Shown in pieces: positions 1 to 10,417 of a stretch of 64,000 bases of DNA (position 1 is the first letter of the stretch; every line of letters starts with the position of its first letter). The stretch covers positions 24,494,387 to 24,558,386 of the forward strand of contig CM034392.1 in NCBI GenBank assembly GCA_019925095.2. The letters are read 5' to 3'. Below the pieces are notes generated by a model. That model did not search any database. It saw only the letters and a program-made list of their open reading frames with translations, and was not told where the DNA came from. Position numbers and translations under genes: made by a program. This stretch comes from Dendrolimus kikuchii. Lineage: Eukaryota > Arthropoda > Insecta > Lepidoptera > Lasiocampidae.

Positions 1-154
1 CAAACCAACCGATTGATAAGTTACTTCAAGGATTTGTAAACATCAAATCATTGTCAAAAGTAATTTCAGAATCCAAGCGTTGCAAGTACGCACGGTAGTA
101 AACCAGTCACACTTGTCAAAATCGGTTTTCGCACATCGATAATCACGAACAGAA

Positions 155-235
155 AATTGCACAAGTGATGCATGCTTTCAGGTCAGGATACGAACCCGCG
201 CCTTTTGAGCTAAGCCCTAAACTACCGTGCTTATT
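155..235 (-). repeat. SINE family P, head fragment
   Basis: Read on the minus strand this matches the tRNA-like head of the SINE copies at 11187-11430 and 48100-48385, sharing the region around GATGCATGCTTTC and a degenerate box-B-like stretch (GATACGAACCC on the plus strand). Only the head is present; the LINE-type 3' part is missing. The short open frame over it is incidental. Confidence 0.5.
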
Positions 236-1742
236 AAAGTATCAAAAATATAAAATACGTGTCTGGCATTTAGTACGCTTTTCAGAGGCGTCCTCAAGAG
301 ATACTAATATTGATGTCAGGAAGGAAAAAATGTTACTTTACTATCTCATTGAAATAACATAAGGTACATATTTCCTTCCTAATGAATGTCGGAAGTATAG
401 CTCTAAGCCACCCGACAAACAAAGGTGGCTCAGTTTCCTGCTTCCACACAACAGGATATACTACCTAACCTACATAATAATTATACTGATCGGCAACCAA
501 TAATCTACCTTTACATAAAAATCTAATAAATATATAGAATTTGACATGCTGAATTTAGATATGTCTTTAGTTTCTTGCTATCACGCACATTTTTTTTTAA
601 TTTTTGCCCCTAACACAAAAACTTTTTTTTTTATCAAGCTCCAAAATACCAACATGTCAGTAGATTTCTTTTCTGCAAATCTTTAAGCAATAACTCAAGT
701 ATGTTATAAAATACTCTATCAAGATATATTACATATAAAGAAAAGATACAACAAAAAATGGTGGGAATTATTACTCACAGATTTTTTACTTGATTTGGAC
801 GAAATTACACTAGAATATATGAAAATGGATAAAACTACAAACTGAAATGACTTTATCAATTATTTGGCATATACTTTAGATGATTTTAAATGTTTTCGGC
901 GGAATTAAATCAGCTCAAGCAAGAAAATGCTTAATTTAAAAAAGATCTGTCTAAAAAAAAAAAAGGAAATGGTACAAAACTTTTAATACTATATTTATAT
1001 TCAAAAGTGTCGAAATTATGAAAAATATCACAATAGTTAGGAATGATTTTTTTTCCGATCAGTGTTATTACTAAAGTGTCACAGATAAAGTTAAAGCCCT
1101 TTAAATTTAATAAATCCCAGTGCAGTCTGGTTTCTTATTTGTTTATTTTATATTAGGCATCTAAAAATTAAAGTATGCACAGTTTAAAAAGTCAGTCAGT
1201 CAGTCAGTGAGGCCAAGCAATTATATATGTATATAGATTTAGTAGGTGTTCAGATGTTTAAAACCAGCTGGCCCAACTAACACACAAAATTTTATAAATA
1301 GCACTTTAGTGAATTCAACTTGAGACTGGCTTACACACCTTCTGTAGATAAAGAAAAAATAAAGAAGAAATGTGCATTGGAGATATGATTCAATATCTTT
1401 GCTTAGTTTACAAAGTTATTTCAAATTGAATTACAATGACTAAATTTGGAAAATTCCTTAACAATGGTTAGTCGTTTTATGAATAGTGTACTTTGCTTAT
1501 TCAATATGCAATGTGTCATCAATGCATAACTCTGTATTAATTTTAGTATGACACAGTTAAAAATGCTTACAGTCAAATATTACTCATTTCAGATTCAGGA
1601 CATGAATTAAAGTAGCAATAAACAGTTTTCAGAGACATTTTATTCTAACTAGAACATATTAGATTGTAAAAGTAGTTTCGCATTACGTGATGATATTTAG
1701 TTTTATGAATGGCAATTTACTAGCTTTATAGATTATATTATA
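236..1742. other. no gene seen; AT-rich intronic-type DNA
   Basis: AT-rich sequence with homopolymer runs and a short (CAGT)n run near 1193-1208. I see no coding exon, RNA gene or recognisable repeat. If the MED13 gene continues to the left, this would be intron downstream of the exon at 3806-3946. Confidence 0.5.
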
Positions 1743-1938
1743 AAGGCCACGACACAGCTTCCATGATCAAATTGATCGTGTATTAGCAGAAGGTGATGTC
1801 ACGAGCCTTAAGAACAGGCGAGCGTGCATGACAAGGGTTATGAATGTCAAAGAAGCGAGTGAGGTGTGTAAGAATAAGCCTGAATGGCGCTGTTGTTCGT
1901 GCCTACCCCGCAAGGGAACTGGCGTGAAGTTATCTATA
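1743..1938 (+). mobile_element. family A non-LTR fragment (copy A1)
   Basis: Carries the family A reverse-transcriptase C-terminal tail: a DQIDR-like start, then CMTRVMNVKEASEVCKNK, then a run ending ARELA and stop. It begins at the AAGGCCACGACAC point of the family, so nearly all of the element is missing. The 3' tail is decayed (GAAGTTATCTATATA instead of a TATG array) and no TSD is visible, suggesting an older copy. Confidence 0.75.
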
Positions 1939-2746
1939 TACCAACAGCTTGTGACACCAATACATGGTTGGAATACCACCTACATACGAATATAAAGTTT
2001 TGGCTCAATTTTTATCATCATCCTCAGTTAAAAATTTCAAACCAATTTAGAACAATACAAGAGTTGTATCATATTGTCATAATATTTATTTCAGAACAGT
2101 TACAACCTATGGCTTTAATTCCATCTGACTTAGTGCCATATATATACATCAGTGTGTTCTAATTTATTATAGCACCATTAGACATATATTCACAAAAAGC
2201 GAGATTTGCATATAACTGGCAAATTGAAAAAGAAATTAAAAAAAAAATACTTTATTAGCAAGAAACAGATTCAAAGTTATTATTGTCATTTCCTATTCTT
2301 CTCTAATATTACAAGTATGCCTAAGTTAGTAAGTTACATTATGTTACAAGCTGCACATTTAAGAAGTAGTACCTTGACTTCATAAGGAATGTTAAATGTG
2401 GGAATAAAAATACCGAATCTATGTTAAAACGACCGATAATTCATGCTTTCCATTATTATTAACAAATACAACTTAATTAAGTTATTCACTTATCCAATAA
2501 ATTATCATGATAATATAATTGTGTAAGGGGTTTATGAACTTAGCAATCATGTACAATACATCATGCTGATATTTTGTTGCATTCGATTACAGCTTTATCG
2601 TGCATTATCACTGCACTATCAGGTCATTGACACTGGCTAAGGTTGCCGTCAGCTGTTGGCTCGTAATTAAAAAACTGTTTTGTCTTATAGTTCGTAAATT
2701 GTGGTATAATTAATAAACTCTATACAAATTAGAATATTAATTATGT

Positions 2747-3002
2747 TATATATTTTATGCATGATGAAAGAATGACTAAACAGTTATACAATGCAAAAGT
2801 GGATGGATGCAGAAATTGATCGTGTACTAGCAGAAGGTGATGTCAGGAGCCTTAAGAACAGACGAGTGTGCATGACAAGAGTTATGAATGTCAAAGAAGC
2901 AAGTGAGGTGTGTAAGAATGGGCCTAAATGGCGCTCTGTTGTTCGTGCCTACCCCGCAAGGGAACTGGCGTGAAGTTATGTATGTATGTATGTATATATT
3001 TT
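2747..3002 (+). mobile_element. family A copy A2, possible 10-bp TSD
   Basis: The element body is 2757-2992. It is 5'-truncated at ATGCATGATGAAAG and ends in (TATG)n. It lacks about 35 nt present in other copies (between GATGCAGAA and ATTGATCG), which shifts the reading frame and breaks the RT tail. Flanking TATATATTTT at 2747-2756 and 2993-3002 is a possible TSD, weakened by its low complexity. Confidence 0.75.
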
Positions 3003-3752
3003 TTTAATTATTCTTAGCAGATTTAATGTTTTAATTTAAAAATGTCAAAATGGAAACGAAATTTAATATTGGATAATTTTCAAATAGGAAATTTATCTCA
3101 TTATTGGAATACAAAATATCGTATACTTATTTCCTTTTTCATAAGGACACTCAGTATTAATGGAAAAACTATACTTATTGCATGTAACTATAACAAGAAA
3201 AATAACTATATTTATACAGCATAAACAATGCTAATTTCATTCCCGTTGTTCGAAGTACATAATTTCATGATGCTTATTTTGATAAAAATGTGTACGTTTA
3301 TCCGTTACAGATGTTTGATGTCGTTTAGTCAAGTACCGAGTTGTATTATGTGTTAGCCGAAAAAACTAATAACAGACAATGTATCGTAGTTGATAATCAT
3401 CACTTTTAATTACTCTTTAAAATGTAATTATTACGCTCTTTATATAAATGACGTCACAATTTGCAAAGTTCGCACATAATCTAAATGGCTTAGGCGTTTT
3501 GTAAGATGATAAAAAGTACAGTTTTACACAACTAATAATTCCTCCCGACATACCTTCTGCGTAATAGAACAATTCTAGTAACGCGCGACAGAACTAAGAA
3601 TGCATAGCAAGCAACAATAAATTATTTACGTATATAAACGAAAATTGCCGATCGGAATTATAAGTAGTGTAAAACTTTCTGCAAGTTGACTTGACTGTCA
3701 GCCATCTATCCTATTGCAGATACCAAAGACAACCGGTATCTAATACTAGGAC
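3003..3752. other. no gene seen
   Basis: AT-rich DNA without recognisable exon or repeat. It contains one TGACGTCA octamer at 3449-3456 of unknown relevance. Confidence 0.4.
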
Positions 3753-3772
3753 GATGATGATGATGATGATGA
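3753..3772. repeat. (GAT)n microsatellite
   Basis: Short run of GAT/ATG trinucleotides about 35 bp on the intron side of the MED13 exon at 3806-3946. Translated readings of this run (poly-Ser or poly-Asp) are artefacts. Confidence 0.8.
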
Positions 3773-3805
3773 GATTGATATACTACAGCCGATGTGACGG
3801 GTTAC

Positions 3806-3946
3806 CTGGTGGGGCGTGGGCGTGGTGAGCGCGGTGAGGGCGCGGTGCGCGAGGCTGTGCGCGGGCGGCGACGCGGGCGGCGCCTCCATCTCCGTCACCA
3901 GCACGTACGGCAGCGGGTAGTGCATGCGCGCGCCGCCGCAGCACAC
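3806..3946 (-). CDS. MED13: MED13 internal exon (most 3' in window)
   Basis: Mediator subunit MED13 (Drosophila skuld) belongs to the CDK8 kinase module that reversibly binds core Mediator in the nucleus. On the minus strand the exon is 141 nt, exactly 47 codons in phase 0. It lies between an acceptor (GGGGCCAG, then exon GTGTGC) and a donor (CACCAG, then GTAACC). It encodes a peptide beginning VCCGGARMHYPLPYVLVTE, followed by a Pro/Ala/Thr-rich stretch. Joined to the end of the exon at 5047-5180 (AVE) it reads AVEVCCGGARMHYP, which aligns without gap to the conserved AVEVxxxGxRMxYP segment of animal MED13 as I recall it. The codons are much richer in GC than the surroundings (CpG-rich third positions). 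The plus-strand open frame over the same DNA is a shadow. Later MED13 exons should lie left of the window. Confidence 0.85.
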
Positions 3947-5046
3947 CTGGCCCCCCAACAATATATATTAGTCAACTGACATCAGGGAAGTGAAAATTAA
4001 TTAGAGAATTATGATGTTATGGCCCACTTTCCCCTCTCTCGTATACTATCCCATTCCTAATGTCTGACCCCTCTTACCCCATCTCCTCAAACCCATCCTA
4101 AGGACTTGGGTGTTGCGTACGTCTATAATAGGCGGCGTAACCACTTTCCGTTATGTAGGCCATCTGCCCAGTTGGCAGCTTTGGAATAAAAATGATTTTT
4201 TTTAGACAAAAATGTTTGTTTAGGGTTAATAAATTTTAATACTTCTGGCATAAGGAATTTATCAAATTAGAGAAATTGGGTAGCCTAGCTAATATGCATA
4301 GCGTGAATACAAGAAAACTTCTCTATTCACTTCTTAAAATTCCATAGCTATAATTCCATTCCTAGGTGTATTTTTATTTCAGTTCTTTCTAGAAAACTAC
4401 TGAGTCTATATGAATAAATTTAATAGAAATATGTAATAAAGTATATCCCACTGGAATAAGATGGTTGACAAAAATCGAAATGTGTGCTGGGACACATAGT
4501 AGAAGTGAAACTTCAACGGACTAGTGGAAAAACGAATGGCAACGGATAAGTGGCAAAATCGCAACAAAATTTTGAAGTTTTACGGGCAGGTTTTCAAATT
4601 GGACAAGTACATTCAACAATCTGCCCGTAAAACTTCAAGTTAAAATTTTTTTTTCGCAGGTTTACTTCAAATTATGATTTGGTTAGGTTAGATACATTTT
4701 AATGAATGCATTTTTTATTTTATCAAACAAAAACCTGAATTTGATCCGGAACTAAAAAACGCCACGTCTAGTCTAAATTTATGTCGCTCCTCCACGCGGC
4801 CGTAACGCTTTTTCGTGACAGAAAAATCCTAAGACACCCCGTCTAGAGAAGTTTCACTTTAAAAATATGAATAGTTTTAAAGTTATTTAGTATTTTTAAT
4901 TACTTTGTGTTTCATAACCAAATAACTAACTGAAACTACGACACGCAATTGGCGGATTAATTGATCCCATGCGACACTTGTGCTGGCTTGCCTAGCAACA
5001 AGTCGGTTTCGGCAAAGTGTACAAGAAATATTGCAACAGTTTGAAC
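3947..5046 (-). other. MED13: putative MED13 intron
   Basis: Intron between the two exons that join in phase 0. The donor at the right is GAG, then GTTCAA, which has GT but lacks the usual AAGT extension; the acceptor at the left is CCAG. The intron contains a MITE-like foldback at 4502-4860. Confidence 0.75.
4502..4860. mobile_element. MITE-like foldback element
   Basis: Ends are inverted: AAGTGAAACTTC at 4503-4514 and GAAGTTTCACTT at 4848-4859. Inside is a perfect 18-bp inverted repeat (TTGAAGTTTTACGGGCAG at 4572-4589 and its complement at 4621-4638) with a 31-nt loop. The right half has GACAGAAAAATCCTAAGACA. A related end fragment (GAAGTTTCACTTCTAC) occurs at about 11112-11128. No clear TSD was found. 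Family unassigned. Confidence 0.55.
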
Positions 5047-5180
5047 CTCGACAGCGCCGCATCCCTGTTCGAGCGGGTAGTGCTGCCGCCAAGCGTCGAA
5101 GAGGCGCGCCGTCGCCGGGTCGCTGTCCGTCCACTCGCGGCCGGTCAGCGTGCCCTCCAGCCCGAAGGGGGCCAGGATCA
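5047..5180 (-). CDS. MED13: MED13 internal exon with FGLEGTLTG motif
   Basis: A 134-nt minus-strand exon between an acceptor (CCGTTTGCAG, then exon TGATCCTGG) and a donor (GTCGAG, then GTTCAA). It contributes two bases of a split Val codon, then 44 codons. The peptide reads ILAPFGLEGTLTGREW, then a DPATARLFDAW segment, HYPLEQGCG and AVE. The VIL-PFGL-GTLTG block with a following charged/Trp-containing helix and YP is diagnostic of the MED13 N-terminal conserved domain, which contributes to the kinase-module structure. It joins in phase 0 to the exon at 3806-3946. The upstream exon must end with one base (G) of the Val codon; the recognised exon at 7778-7861 does not. GC-rich codon use sets the exon apart from the AT-rich introns. 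Confidence 0.88.
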
Positions 5181-5519
5181 CTGCAAACGGATTGTCCACA
5201 TTAATTATTACAAGTAAGGGGCTCTCTATAAGCACATTCACATACAGGGAAGAGAAGATACCATAGAACGTAACTTGTAGCAATATCTTATACTTGAGTT
5301 TTGAATTAGACACAAATTTTAATTATATCGAATGGAACTAAAAACAACAACGCCACCCATCTTGATTTCATTCATTTCGAGTTTATTTTTTATTTATCAA
5401 TATTATACAGTTCATACAATCATAAACATTTTTTATGCAATTGATTATTGTTGACACAGAAATAATCGTCAATTCAATATCAACCCATCATATGCAGAAT
5501 GTCACATCTCTAGACTTAC

Positions 5520-5588
5520 CAAATACGATGTCAACTGTCAGGTCTTTAAAATCTATTGGCAAGATTTTTAATCTTATTTTGTCATGAC
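5520..5588 (-). other. candidate coding exon of unproven identity
   Basis: On the minus strand a long pyrimidine tract ending ATTCTAG precedes 69 nt, followed by a strong donor (TTTG, then GTAAGTCT). With two leading bases the segment has one open frame of 22 codons starting HDKIRLKILPIDFKDL. It leaves one trailing G that would complete the Val codon opening the MED13 exon at 5047-5180. The phase on its other side does not fit the exon at 7778-7861, and the peptide does not resemble MED13 that I know. It could be a lineage-specific exon, an exon of poor conservation, or chance. Confidence 0.3.
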
Positions 5589-5620
5589 CTAGAATAAAAA
5601 AAAAATATATTACTCTTTTA

Positions 5621-5780
5621 GATTCACAATTAGAACCGGTAGGTGGCGCTGAGATCGGGTTCTGGAATCCTCCTAATCACCTGGAGCGATTTTGTTTTTG
5701 TGTGTTTGAGTGGGTACCGGGATGGTTTAGATTCGCAATTAGAACCGGTAGGTGGCTCTGGGATCGGGTTCTAGAATTTT
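5621..5780 (+). repeat. family I Helitron-like fragment, duplicated unit
   Basis: A unit of about 50 bp containing AATTAGAACCGGTAGGTGG occurs twice (about 5621-5671 and 5728-5778), separated by GTGTTTGAGTGGGTACCGGG. Inverted relatives are at 44020-44395 and 8566-8733, where they end in a CTAG Helitron-type terminus. Confidence 0.6.
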
Positions 5781-5915
5781 ATTTTCTAAGGCAGGACAAC
5801 GTCTGCAGCGCATTTGTAGCACCTTTGGTGTTGCAAATGTCCATAGGCGATGGTAACCGCTTTCCATCAAGTGGGCCGTCTGCCTGTCTGCTGAACTCCT
5901 GCTATAAAATAAAAC
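5781..5915 (+). repeat. family D repeat, 5'-truncated (D1)
   Basis: Matches the tail half of family D: CAGCGCATTTGTAGCACC, GTTGCAAATGTCCATAGGCG and GCCTGTCTGCTGAACTCCTG, ending in an A-rich stretch. The head half is missing. Full-length relatives lie at 47386, 52582 and 59468. Confidence 0.8.
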
Positions 5916-6867
5916 TATAATCGGTGATCTCACAGCTTTTAAAAACAATCATAATCAATATGTTTTCAAACAATATACATAATAAGCGAACTATGAATTT
6001 TATTTTATGACCTCTTCAGCGCTATACTCGTTTTTGTATGAAAAACAAAAATCTATGCCGCAGCCATCTATTGTTGGCAAGGAGGTGCCACAATGTCTCC
6101 AGTGATCCATATCTCTAGGAGAATATAACATTAATATAAAAGTAATTATAACAACTTCATAATTATTTTAATCTTGTTACAACAATTAGAAGATATTTAT
6201 AAATGGCAATAAATATTACATGAGATGATAACTGCCCACAATATCACTAACATAGAGAGTTCATTGACCTATATGCAGCACATTAAATTTTAAACTTTAA
6301 GGGTTTAGAACAAAATGAAAACTGATTTGGTAGGGTATATTGAATATACTATGAGAATACAGAAGAGTTGAAGAGCCAAATGGACTCTTATTTTATCATT
6401 CTGCTCGCAAAATACAATAAGATATAGATCTATATTTTATACCAATCCATATCTGTAAAAATTAGTCCATTATAATATTACTAGTGGTCGTAATTCTACC
6501 ATTATTAATTGTAATTATAAGTTTGAACATTATTAAGGTTTTGTTCTCAGACTATACTTCTATAAGCACAAATTTCGCCAACGCTACACTGTTGATTTGA
6601 CTTTAACAATAAACAAAAGTCAAATACATGGTAGTGTGTGTAATGTTTTTTATTGATTTAATGTATTTATTATGCATAATTAAAAAAAAATATCATTCTG
6701 CATTCCTTCTCTATATAAACTATAAGTGTGCGAAATTTTATACTCCTCCGTTCGCGCAATTTTCGTAAAAAGGGGTACAAAAGTTTTTGCTTCACGTATT
6801 AATATAATGATTATGGACTAATTTTATAATATAAGTATTACAATATTACGAATGTTTAAATAGTGAG

Positions 6868-7100
6868 CTTTTTTCTTATACTTCAGCCAATCGTCAAACA
6901 GTGTATAACTATTGGACTTAGACTGCCCAAACTCCTTCCCGCGTTCCTCATCCAATTTAAGCCAGTACCCTCCTTGCACGGGTCATCACTCCATTGTATT
7001 GAAGAACGTCCTAACGCTAAGTTTACCGAGACGCGGTCGCTATTCCAGGACTTGTTTGCTTCATCAGTCGTCGGTCTTGCGACAAACGTGACCAGAGAAG
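6868..7100 (-). pseudogene. decayed RTE-like LINE fragment (RT C-terminus)
   Basis: The minus-strand reading contains WSDD, NWMRNAGRS and a final block ending TIG and stop. These align in order with the C-terminal tail of lepidopteran RTE-type endonuclease/reverse transcriptases (GRPxxRWxDDL, GxxWMxxAxDR, GEAYVQQWT; compare the better preserved copy at 57298-57637). Key residues such as VQQW are lost, so this is an old, inactive remnant inside the putative MED13 intron. Confidence 0.55.
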
Positions 7101-7462
7101 CACTGCTTACGTATATTAAAAAAGAAATATAATGATAAAATTGTTCGAAGGGGAACGAAGCGATGCACTGGTGTCTTGACGAGCACCACACAGAGATCTT
7201 CGCATTACTCTAGGAAGAACGCCCGTGTTGCCACTGACGATATTTGGACGCAATCCATTGAGAGAACTGATCCAAAGTTTTCTTCCGGATAAGGCAGTAC
7301 GAATAAACAAACATTTTTCCATAAAAGTGATACATAAATGTGAGTGGTCACACTTACGACCAAGTAAAATTCCAATTGTCTCACAAGAGAGAGCACAGAT
7401 AATCTACTAGTTGGAACCGCTGCATTCAAAAAGCAGACCGCGGGTATGCAAAACTTTGTAAC

Positions 7463-7748
7463 GGAGTGAAAAGTGATGGATTTACACAAGGGGCACTAGG
7501 GGCTAGTGCCCAGGGCGGCGAAATTTTCGACGGCGGCAAAATTTGGAGTGTCAGCAAAAAAAAACAACTATCTGCTGCTATAAAAAGCAATGATTTTCAA
7601 AAATTGGGAAGTTAATGGTTTCGTGCCAAATCTTAAAAATCGAGATCTCATTGGATATTTACGTTGTGAAGTCTAGTTTACAGTGTATAGATAATAAGGG
7701 CAACATTTTTCCCGGTGCCCCTTAGGCAAATCCGGCCCTGGGAGTGAA
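7463..7748. mobile_element. hAT-like MITE with perfect 8-bp TSD
   Basis: The element is 7471-7740 (270 bp), flanked by GGAGTGAA at 7463-7470 and 7741-7748. Its ends are imperfect terminal inverted repeats: left ATGGATTTACACAAGGGGCA, right the complement of CCGGATTTGCCTAAGGGGCA, 18 of 26 outer bases paired. The left part also has GGCGGCGAAATTTTCGACGG. There is no transposase frame, so it is non-autonomous. An 8-bp TSD is typical of hAT elements. It ends 37 bp from the MED13 exon at 7778-7861. Confidence 0.75.
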
Positions 7749-7777
7749 TGCAAGATTACGAAGTTAACGATTCATAC

Positions 7778-7861
7778 CTTTTCCCCACATCCTCCTCGTC
7801 GCCATCGTAAGGTTGAACAAACCACTTGCCAAGCCTCACAAAATCTCTTGACAGGAGACAT
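7778..7861 (-). CDS. MED13: MED13 internal exon with FVRLGKWFV motif
   Basis: An 84-nt minus-strand exon with a good acceptor (TTATTTTATTTACAG, then exon ATGTCTCC) and donor (GGGAAAAG, then GTATGAAT). It has one leading base, 27 codons and two trailing bases. The peptide is [19 protein letters not shown] followed by an acidic GDEEDVGK. It matches the conserved RxFVRxGKWFVxPYxxDE block of the MED13 N-terminal domain. The ATG at its 5' edge is out of frame with this peptide and is not a start codon. The trailing AG phase is incompatible with direct joining to 5047-5180, so at least one exon between them is unseen. Confidence 0.85.
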
Positions 7862-8565
7862 CTGTAAATAAAATAACAAAAAACTCATTAAAATCATCTA
7901 TCTAATTTTTAATTCCATTCGAAACTAATCAATATAATGCATATTTCTTATGTTTACAGGAAATGTCATATCAGTTAAAGCTGTTTACAAAGATATTGTA
8001 TGCTAATTCAATTACAGACAACACATTCTCCTCAAGTGTTAAGAAATAACAACACACAATCTATATGAGAAAATAATGTTAATAAATATTATAATAGATA
8101 TTTGCATGTGAACTATGTAATAGAACTGTGTTCCGTGATAGCGCAGATATCTAATAACATTTTGCAGTTAGACGCATCAAGTTCCATATCGAAAGTCATT
8201 ACGATACCAAGATGCTATTTTTGCTGTCCGATAAAGTAATATATTACACAGTTTACAATATATTCTGAAACAATTTACAGCTATACATATATAGAAAATC
8301 TCGTTACTTACACGATTTGTAACTTAAGAACGGCACGATTGATTTTTATACTTATAATCATTGATTTTTGGATGTGTCCATCCCAAATAGCAGTAACTAT
8401 GAATACATCCAAAAAAAATTCGCAGCAAAATTAAAAAAATATAAAAAAATTAAATTAATTAGGTTGGGAACTCCACCCTTTTCCGCAATTGAGAGCTCAC
8501 GATTTAAAAAAAATCTAATGATATCGCCTTAGTTCTAACACAAAAAACCATTAAATCCTACAATT

Positions 8566-8733
8566 TCAGCGCCACCTACCAGATCCAATTGTGAATCTAT
8601 ACATCCCAGGACCCACTCAAACATTCACAAAAAATGTTATCGTAATCTTGGTTGCGCTGGAATTGGGTTCCAAGATTTTGATGAGTTGTTGATGGGTTCC
8701 GGTATGGTATAGATTCATAAGTCGTACAGCTAG
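8566..8733 (+). mobile_element. family I Helitron-like 3' end
   Basis: Two inverted family I segments (GCGCCACCTACCAGATCC, then GGTTGCGCTGGAATTGGG) lead into TCGTACAGCTAGTA. The CTAG at 8730-8733 followed by T is the expected Helitron 3' terminus. The 5' end was not located. Confidence 0.5.
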
Positions 8734-10198
8734 TACAATATATAGCACAGTGTGTGAGCGGGACGGATGCTGTGCGAGCGAGATAGAGCAACTACTAATA
8801 TGTGCGCTCCCGCGTTGCGCTAACCAGTAAGTTCGTTGTCCGTTGCGATGACTAGACGTATACAGCTCCCATAAGTATGATGATAGAAAGTACCTCAGTT
8901 GATTTGACTTTCAAGTACCCTATTGAGTGCATATCTAATCAACCAAACGCGCTTTATATTACAAATCATTAAAACTTAGGGGTATTTTAACTATAGTTTT
9001 GGGTACCAAAGGGATCAGCATATTGAATCTCGATTGTAAATATTTTGCTCTATCATTGCCGCCTCATTTTTTCTAAAAGCAAATTATTTTAAGGAAATAC
9101 CTCCCAATCGCCTAAATAAATTTTAGATAACCCTTCTTTTGACTGGAAAATCGTCTTTAATATTTTACACACGTGAATGACGATTGTCAGCCTCGTAAAA
9201 TTAACAATTACGATTGAGCATACAATGGAATAGAAACGGTATGTATGTTAATAATATCGCAAGGATCAGGACGCCTTTAAACCAATAAGACGTGTATTTA
9301 ATATTCCTTTTCGATAAGAAAATTCACGATTATTAAACAGAGAAACTGAACGTGGCAGATTCACAGCTTGAAATGACATGAGAAAGTTGCAATGCTCAGC
9401 GAATATCATGTTTCTTATTTAAGATTTAGATTTCAATGCATTTCTCGCCAAACGCCAATACATATCTTATGAAACAACATATCAACTATATAAACTTTTA
9501 TGGCAGTCAGTTCTGTCAGTGCATTCAACTTTCTATTGTATGATAGAGATTGATTGCGCACACCTGTGTTCGAAGAATAATTCTAAGTTATGCCTATATA
9601 ACATTAAAATGTTCAACATAATCCTTTCAACGTAGAGACTTATGCTACATTAGAATACACAGTATGCACACAATTTCCTAGATAAGTGACCGCTATAACT
9701 GCACGGCACGTATCAGTTGGTTGTATTGTTCACACAGAACATTTCTTGGCATATCGTAGTTGGGTATATTGGAATATTGGCATGTTGGTGATTGGCATAT
9801 AGGCATTTCACAACCGGCCACGGTCGGTAGTTATCGATTACATTACCACATTTTACTACTGAGTACTCTGATAAACATGATTGTTTCGCGCGAGTTTATT
9901 AGGTATTAAATAGAAACGAATTGTGAAGGTCTCAATTTGCAATGTGCAGATAATTTCTCACTTTTTTTGATATGCTCGTTGAAATAAAGCTCGCCGCCCG
10001 CAGCTCTGTGTCGAACGAAACATTGTAATTAGACAAAGTGGGTCAAGGGTGTGTACCTAAAAACTCATTGTTTACATAAACAGTTTTCCTTTTCTAAACG
10101 CTTTGGCCAAAGCGTGTCTCCTTTGCAATCGTTGGCAAGGAAGTAGAACAAACGCCCAAATATTGCACTGTGAGTTTATTTCTGGCGGTGCGCACTGG
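8734..10198. other. no gene seen
   Basis: AT-rich DNA after a short GC-richer stretch at about 8755-8830. No exon, RNA gene or repeat was recognised. Confidence 0.4.
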
Positions 10199-10290
10199 CC
10201 TATCTTTAACTTACGCACTCCATAAAGCAAAGCAAGCGCATACCGTGGCTGTAAATAGAGCGATACAGAATGAATCATTCAACCGATCGT
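10199..10290. repeat. local direct repeat, copy 1
   Basis: Shares CTATCTTTAACTT, CGCAC, GCGCATACCGT, TAAATAGAG and GAATCATTCAACCGA, in the same order and spacing, with 13380-13468 on the same strand. Open frames over it are not supported as genes. Confidence 0.6.
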
Positions 10291-10417
10291 ATGTTGGAGA
10301 CGGTTTTTGAAGTGAAACTCCTTTAGAATCGTCTTGATTTGAAAATCGATGAAACGAAAAAGCGATGCTAAAAAGAGATAAACACATACATCTGTAGGAC
10401 TAAACCTGCGAGAGAAT

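Larger units (their letters stand above)
5181..7777 (-). other. MED13: putative MED13 intron(s); linking coding segment not found
   Basis: Separates the exons at 7778-7861 and 5047-5180. In other animals about 45 residues lie between the corresponding peptides (a Ser/Phe-rich FFxHG-containing block), and the phases here do not match (two trailing bases versus one required). I found no sequence encoding that block. The interval holds family I and D repeats, a decayed RTE fragment, a hAT MITE, and a candidate 69-nt exon at 5520-5588. Confidence 0.6.

Noticed and set aside
3794..3979. Arg-rich plus-strand frame
   Set aside because: Shadow of the minus-strand MED13 exon at 3806-3946, which has splice sites and family similarity.
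4980..5217. Two plus-strand frames opposite the second MED13 exon
   Set aside because: Shadows of the minus-strand exon; GC-rich codons open the opposite frames.
6863..7489. Overlapping frames as a host gene
   Set aside because: The best reading is a decayed minus-strand RTE tail; the rest has no support.
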